Of a DNA stretch of 64,000 bases, positions 60,270 to 64,000 are shown in pieces (the stretch's first letter is position 1; every line of letters begins with the position of its first letter). Source of the DNA: Flavobacterium sp. LPB0248. Its GTDB lineage: Bacteria; Bacteroidota; Bacteroidia; Flavobacteriales; Flavobacteriaceae. The notes under the pieces were generated by a model. That model made no database searches. It was not told where the DNA came from and saw nothing but the letters and a program-made list of their open reading frames with translations. The translations under genes and the position numbers were made by a program. The stretch is from assembly GCF_013388355.1 (NCBI RefSeq), contig NZ_CP058246.1, forward strand, positions 3,038,001 to 3,102,000. Direction: 5' to 3'.

Positions 60270-60624
60270 TCTTAATTTTTTGAGCCGCTAAAGGTAAAAC
60301 TATGTTGCGGAATGACAATTTTTTACTTAGATAAAATTTCTGCCAACGAGCACTTTTGAAGAAAATAAATCAAAAGTTTGAATAAAATAACAATATGATA
60401 AATTTTTGGTAATCTACTTAGAATAGAATTTCCGCGCTATGGCTTAAAAAGCAGTATTTTGAAATCTACATAGTGAATTATTTTTTAGTAGCTTTATTAT
60501 TGTACGTAAAAATACGTAGAATCGTGCTATTTTAAAATCATTATAAATAAGAGCGAAATGGTTGTAGTTCTTTTGTAATTGAATTATTTTTGTGTAATTT
60601 TTTAAAACAAACTACTTAACACTT
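60270..60624. other. Divergent region between mvaS and sdhC
   Basis: A stretch of 355 bp without a gene. It contains two TACGTA hexamers ten bases apart (60503-60508 and 60513-60518) and the sdhC promoter at 60562-60592. The remainder is featureless AT-rich DNA. Confidence 0.6.
60562..60592 (+). promoter_or_regulatory. Promoter of the succinate dehydrogenase operon
   Basis: TTG (60562-60564), a 20-bp spacer and TATTTTTG (60585-60592) match the Bacteroidota consensus. The leader would be about 26 nt. Confidence 0.75.
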
Positions 60625-61290
60625 ATGGCACAATCTGCACTATTGAATGCTTCCATCTTAAAGAAAGTAGCTATGGCTCTTTCGGGAATATTCTTAATCA
60701 CGTTTTTAGCGCTGCATGTTTCCTTAAATTTTATTTCTATTATTAGTGAAGACGTTTTCAATGAAGCTTCTCACTTTATGGGATACAATCCGCTGATTCA
60801 GTACGTAATGCAGCCAATTTTGGCAATTGGAGTAATTTTCCACTTCGTAATGGGATTTATTCTTACGGCTCAAAACAGCGCAGCACGACCAATCGCTTAC
60901 GCTAAATACAACGGAGCTGCGAATGCTTCTTGGAGTTCTAGAAATATGATTATTTCTGGATTGGTTATTTTAGCTTTCTTAGGATTGCATTTTTATGATT
61001 TCTGGTTTCCTGAAGTTACCTACAAGTATATTGCGGGTACAGCGCCAGATGCTACAAGGTATTATGGTGAGTTGGTTCACAAATTTCACGACCCAATCCG
61101 TACAGCATTGTACTGTGTGTCTTTTATCCTTTTAGGATTCCACTTATGGCACGGGTTTGCATCTTCTCTTCAATCTGTAGGGATGCACAACAAATACTCA
61201 AGATTTTTATCAAAAGTAGGTTACTGGTTCGCAGTTGTAGTTCCAGCGCTTTTTGTAATTATCGCTTTATTTCATCATTTCAATAATTAA
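60625..61290 (+). CDS. sdhC: Succinate dehydrogenase cytochrome b subunit
   Basis: A 221-residue membrane protein with five hydrophobic helices, as in the single-subunit diheme cytochrome b of Bacteroidota (sdhCAB). Haem-ligating histidines lie in [23 protein letters not shown] and FHLWHGFAS. It anchors the complex in the inner membrane and passes electrons to menaquinone. The gene is first of three and follows a consensus promoter. Confidence 0.9.
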   Translation: MAQSALLNASILKKVAMALSGIFLITFLALHVSLNFISIISEDVFNEASHFMGYNPLIQYVMQPILAIGVIFHFVMGFILTAQNSAARPIAYAKYNGAANASWSSRNMIISGLVILAFLGLHFYDFWFPEVTYKYIAGTAPDATRYYGELVHKFHDPIRTALYCVSFILLGFHLWHGFASSLQSVGMHNKYSRFLSKVGYWFAVVVPALFVIIALFHHFNN

Positions 61291-61301
61291 TATCAATTAT
61301 A

Positions 61302-63302
61302 ATGGCATTAGATTCAAAAATTCCAAATGGTCCTATAGCGGACAAATGGACAAATTATAAAGATCATATTAATTTAGTAAACCCTGCTAACAAACGTAAT
61401 CTTGATATTATTGTAGTTGGTACAGGTTTGGCTGGAGGTTCGGCTGCTGCTACTTTGGCTGAGTTAGGATATAACGTAAAAGCATTCTGTTTCCAAGATT
61501 CTCCACGTCGTGCGCACTCGATCGCTGCACAAGGAGGTATCAACGCAGCAAAAAACTATAAAGGTGACGGTGACTCTATTTACAGATTGTTTTACGATAC
61601 TGTAAAAGGTGGAGATTACCGTGCTCGTGAGGCAAACGTTTATCGTTTAGCTGAGGTTTCAGGTAATATTATTGACCAATGTGTGGCTCAAGGGGTGCCG
61701 TTGGCTCGTGAATACGGTGGACTTTTGGACAACCGTTCTTTTGGAGGAACTTTGGTTTCTCGTACATTTTACGCACAAGGACAAACTGGACAGCAATTAT
61801 TGTTAGGAGCTTATTCTGCAATGAACCGTCAAATTGGTCGTGGAAAAATTAAAATGTATAACCGTCACGAAATGCTTGACATTGTAATCGTGAACGGAAA
61901 AGCGAGAGGTATTATCGCTCGTGACTTAATTACAGGAAAAATAGAAAGACATTCTGCTCACGCGGTAGTAATTGGTTCTGGAGGATACGGAAACGTATTT
62001 TTCCTTTCAACAAATGCTATGGGAAGTAACGCAACAGCAGCTTGGAAAATTCATAAAAAAGGAGCGTTTTTCGCAAATCCTTGCTACACGCAAATTCACC
62101 CAACATGTATTCCAGTTTCAGGAGATCACCAGTCTAAATTGACTTTGATGTCTGAATCTTTACGTAATGACGGTCGTATTTGGGTGCCTAAAAACCTTGA
62201 GGATGCAAAAGCTATCCGTGAAGGAAAGAAAAAAGCAACTGATTTATCTGAAGATCAAAGAGATTATTTCTTAGAAAGAAGATATCCTGCGTTTGGTAAC
62301 TTAGTACCTCGTGACGTTGCGTCTCGTGCGGCTAAAGAAAGATGTGACGCTGGTTTTGGAGTTAACAAAACTGGAGAAGCAGTTTACTTAGATTTCGCAG
62401 CAGCAATTAAGCGTTACGGAACTGAAGATGCTTATGTAAAAGGTTTAGATGATAAAGATGCTGCTTTGGTAACTAAATTAGGAGCTGCAATCGTGAAAAG
62501 TAAATACGGGAACTTATTCCAAATGTATTACAAAATCGTCGATGAAGATCCTTATACTACACCAATGATGATTTACCCAGCGGTTCACTACACAATGGGT
62601 GGAACTTGGGTTGATTATAACTTAATGACAACAATTCCTGGATGTTTCTCAATTGGAGAATCTAACTTCTCTGATCACGGAGCAAACAGACTTGGAGCTT
62701 CTGCTTTAATGCAAGGTTTAGCTGACGGATATTTTGTATTGCCATACACTATCGGAGATTATTTAGCTCCAGATATTAAAATGGGAGAAATTTCTACAGA
62801 CTTGCCAGAATTCGTTGAAGCTGAAAAAGCGGTTGTAGATCAAATCAATAAGTTTATCAATAATAATGGTAAACATTCTGTAGATTATTTCCATAAAAAA
62901 CTTGGAAAAATTATGTGGAATAAAGTTGGTATGGCTCGTAATGCTAAAGGTTTAACTGAAGCTATCGAAGAAATTGCTGCTTTACGTGAAGAGTTTTATA
63001 AAGATGTAAAAGTTCCTGGAGGTGCTTACGAATTTAATCAAGAATTAGAAAAAGCAACTCGTGTTGCCGATTTCTTAGAATTAGGAGAATTGTTCGCGAA
63101 AGATGCTTTACACCGTAACGAATCTTGTGGAGGTCACTTCCGTGAAGAATACCAAACAGAAGAAGGAGAAGCACTTCGTGATGACGAAAACTTTGCATAC
63201 GTTGCAGCTTGGGAATACAAAGGAAAACCAAGTGACGCGGTATTACACAAAGAACCTCTTAATTACGAAAACATTAAATTAGTTCAAAGAAGTTATAAAT
63301 AA
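61302..63302 (+). CDS. sdhA: Succinate dehydrogenase/fumarate reductase flavoprotein subunit
   Basis: A 666-residue flavoprotein. The Rossmann motif is [17 protein letters not shown], the covalent-FAD His is in [15 protein letters not shown], the substrate region contains [13 protein letters not shown], and the later [11 protein letters not shown] and [25 protein letters not shown] are the usual closing motifs. It oxidises succinate to fumarate in the TCA cycle and passes electrons to the SdhB clusters. It lies 11 bp after sdhC. Confidence 0.93.
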   Translation: MALDSKIPNGPIADKWTNYKDHINLVNPANKRNLDIIVVGTGLAGGSAAATLAELGYNVKAFCFQDSPRRAHSIAAQGGINAAKNYKGDGDSIYRLFYDTVKGGDYRAREANVYRLAEVSGNIIDQCVAQGVPLAREYGGLLDNRSFGGTLVSRTFYAQGQTGQQLLLGAYSAMNRQIGRGKIKMYNRHEMLDIVIVNGKARGIIARDLITGKIERHSAHAVVIGSGGYGNVFFLSTNAMGSNATAAWKIHKKGAFFANPCYTQIHPTCIPVSGDHQSKLTLMSESLRNDGRIWVPKNLEDAKAIREGKKKATDLSEDQRDYFLERRYPAFGNLVPRDVASRAAKERCDAGFGVNKTGEAVYLDFAAAIKRYGTEDAYVKGLDDKDAALVTKLGAAIVKSKYGNLFQMYYKIVDEDPYTTPMMIYPAVHYTMGGTWVDYNLMTTIPGCFSIGESNFSDHGANRLGASALMQGLADGYFVLPYTIGDYLAPDIKMGEISTDLPEFVEAEKAVVDQINKFINNNGKHSVDYFHKKLGKIMWNKVGMARNAKGLTEAIEEIAALREEFYKDVKVPGGAYEFNQELEKATRVADFLELGELFAKDALHRNESCGGHFREEYQTEEGEALRDDENFAYVAAWEYKGKPSDAVLHKEPLNYENIKLVQRSYK

Positions 63303-63397
63303 GAATTTGGTCGAAAGCCCAAAGTCTTAAAGTCAAAAGGCAAAATGTGCCAAGCGACTTTCGACTTTCGACTTTATGACTTTCAAACGAAAAAGGT
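63303..63397. repeat. Short-word repeat between sdhA and sdhB
   Basis: AAAGTCTTAAAGTC and GACTTTCGACTTTCGACTTT are near-complementary runs within 95 bp. It could form a hairpin that separates sdhA from sdhB expression. Confidence 0.5.
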
Positions 63398-64000
63398 ATG
63401 AAACTTACATTAAAAATATGGCGTCAAAAAAACGCTCAAGATAAAGGAGGGATTGTAGAATATCCTATCGATGGAATCGAGCCGGACATGTCTTTCCTTG
63501 AAATGTTAGACGTTCTTAACGAAGGTTTAATCAACAAAGGAGAAGAACCAGTTGCATTTGACCACGATTGCCGTGAGGGAATCTGCGGAATGTGTTCTTT
63601 ATTCATCAACGGAGAAGCACACGGACCAGACAGAGGTGTTACAACTTGTCAGTTGCACATGCGTATGTTTAAAGATGGTGATACGATTTTTATCGAGCCA
63701 TTTAGAGCAAAAGCTTTCCCAGTAATTAAAGACTTAGTTGTTGACAGAAGTTCTTTTGACAGAATTCAACACGCAGGAGGGTTTATCTCTGTAAATACTT
63801 CAGGAAATACAATCGACGCGAATACTATTCCAGTTCCAAAAGACGATGCAGATAAATCATTTGATGCTGCTGCTTGTATTGGTTGTGGAGCATGTGTTGC
63901 AACTTGTAAAAACTCTTCAGCAATGTTATTCGTTTCTGCAAAAGTTTCTCAATATGCATTATTGCCACAAGGTAAAGTTGAAGCAACGGATCGTGTTTTA
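63398..64000 (+). CDS. sdhB: Succinate dehydrogenase iron-sulfur subunit (cut by window edge)
   Basis: The ATG at 63398 opens a frame that runs to the window end (201 codons seen, no stop). The [2Fe-2S] motif [10 protein letters not shown] lies at residues 58-67, and the start of a [4Fe-4S] site is [13 protein letters not shown]. It transfers electrons from SdhA to SdhC. The last 50 or so residues are outside the window, so the final cluster ligands cannot be checked. Confidence 0.93.
   Translation, partial: MKLTLKIWRQKNAQDKGGIVEYPIDGIEPDMSFLEMLDVLNEGLINKGEEPVAFDHDCREGICGMCSLFINGEAHGPDRGVTTCQLHMRMFKDGDTIFIEPFRAKAFPVIKDLVVDRSSFDRIQHAGGFISVNTSGNTIDANTIPVPKDDADKSFDAAACIGCGACVATCKNSSAMLFVSAKVSQYALLPQGKVEATDRVL

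Overview
This window reads as chromosomal DNA of a Flavobacterium-like member of the Bacteroidota. The evidence is AT-rich codon use, a SusC/SusD pair with an ECF sigma factor and FecR, a type IX secretion protein (PorZ), the Bat aerotolerance operon, a three-gene succinate dehydrogenase, an HMG-CoA synthase, and many promoters of the Bacteroidota type (-7 box TAnnTTTG, sometimes with TTG 19-23 bp upstream). No rRNA, tRNA, CRISPR array, transposase or prophage is visible. Most of the window is core chromosome; the accessory signal lies in intergenic repeats and small gene modules.

Layout. 1-7074 (minus): Bat operon, reading moxR, DUF58, a DUF4381-like membrane protein, batA, batB, batC and batD (cut by the window edge). 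7287-10750: aldo/keto reductase, acetyltransferase, short-chain dehydrogenase and an AlbA_2 protein. 10839-15374: a DUF3298-type lipoprotein, a Cys/Met-metabolism PLP enzyme, an outer-membrane-like protein and glutamate dehydrogenase. 15500-22562: porZ, recO, a PQQ-like propeller protein and an unknown secreted protein. 22766-28691: ileS, a DksA-like gene, a first Roadblock/LC7 gene pair with a divergent small-protein gene, and lspA. 28834-38647: an AddA-like helicase-nuclease, kbl, an OmpA-family protein with TSP3 repeats, an AddB-like nuclease and a very small ABC-type pair. 38654-39806: a second Roadblock pair with another divergent small-protein gene. 39890-47944: a hydrolase, then sigma/FecR/SusC/SusD. 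48038-52483: AIM24-family protein, a hypothetical protein, ferritin, and two proline-peptide hydrolases. 52484-58907: a repeat-rich accessory stretch with small genes (tail-fibre-like protein, XRE regulator, two acetyltransferases, LytTR regulator plus membrane protein, two small unknowns). 58908-64000: HMG-CoA synthase and sdhC-sdhA-sdhB (sdhB cut by the edge).

The most interesting candidate for an undescribed system is the duplicated Roadblock module. At two sites about 11 kb apart there is the same architecture: two tandem Roadblock/LC7-like genes, divergent from a gene for a small basic protein. The two small proteins share a C-terminal G-x-x-S-K-G-[IF]-F-K-x-I motif. One of them (38654-38797, 47 codons) is short enough to be missed by routine gene calling, yet has a good promoter. 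No MglA-like small GTPase is in the window.

A second candidate is the LytTR regulator at 56377, followed by two direct GTACCTAA repeats exactly 21 bp apart and a membrane-protein gene whose promoter has a -7 box but no -33 TTG. The intergenic spaces also carry several families of perfect or nested inverted repeats, one of which supplies the last codons and stop of a gene.
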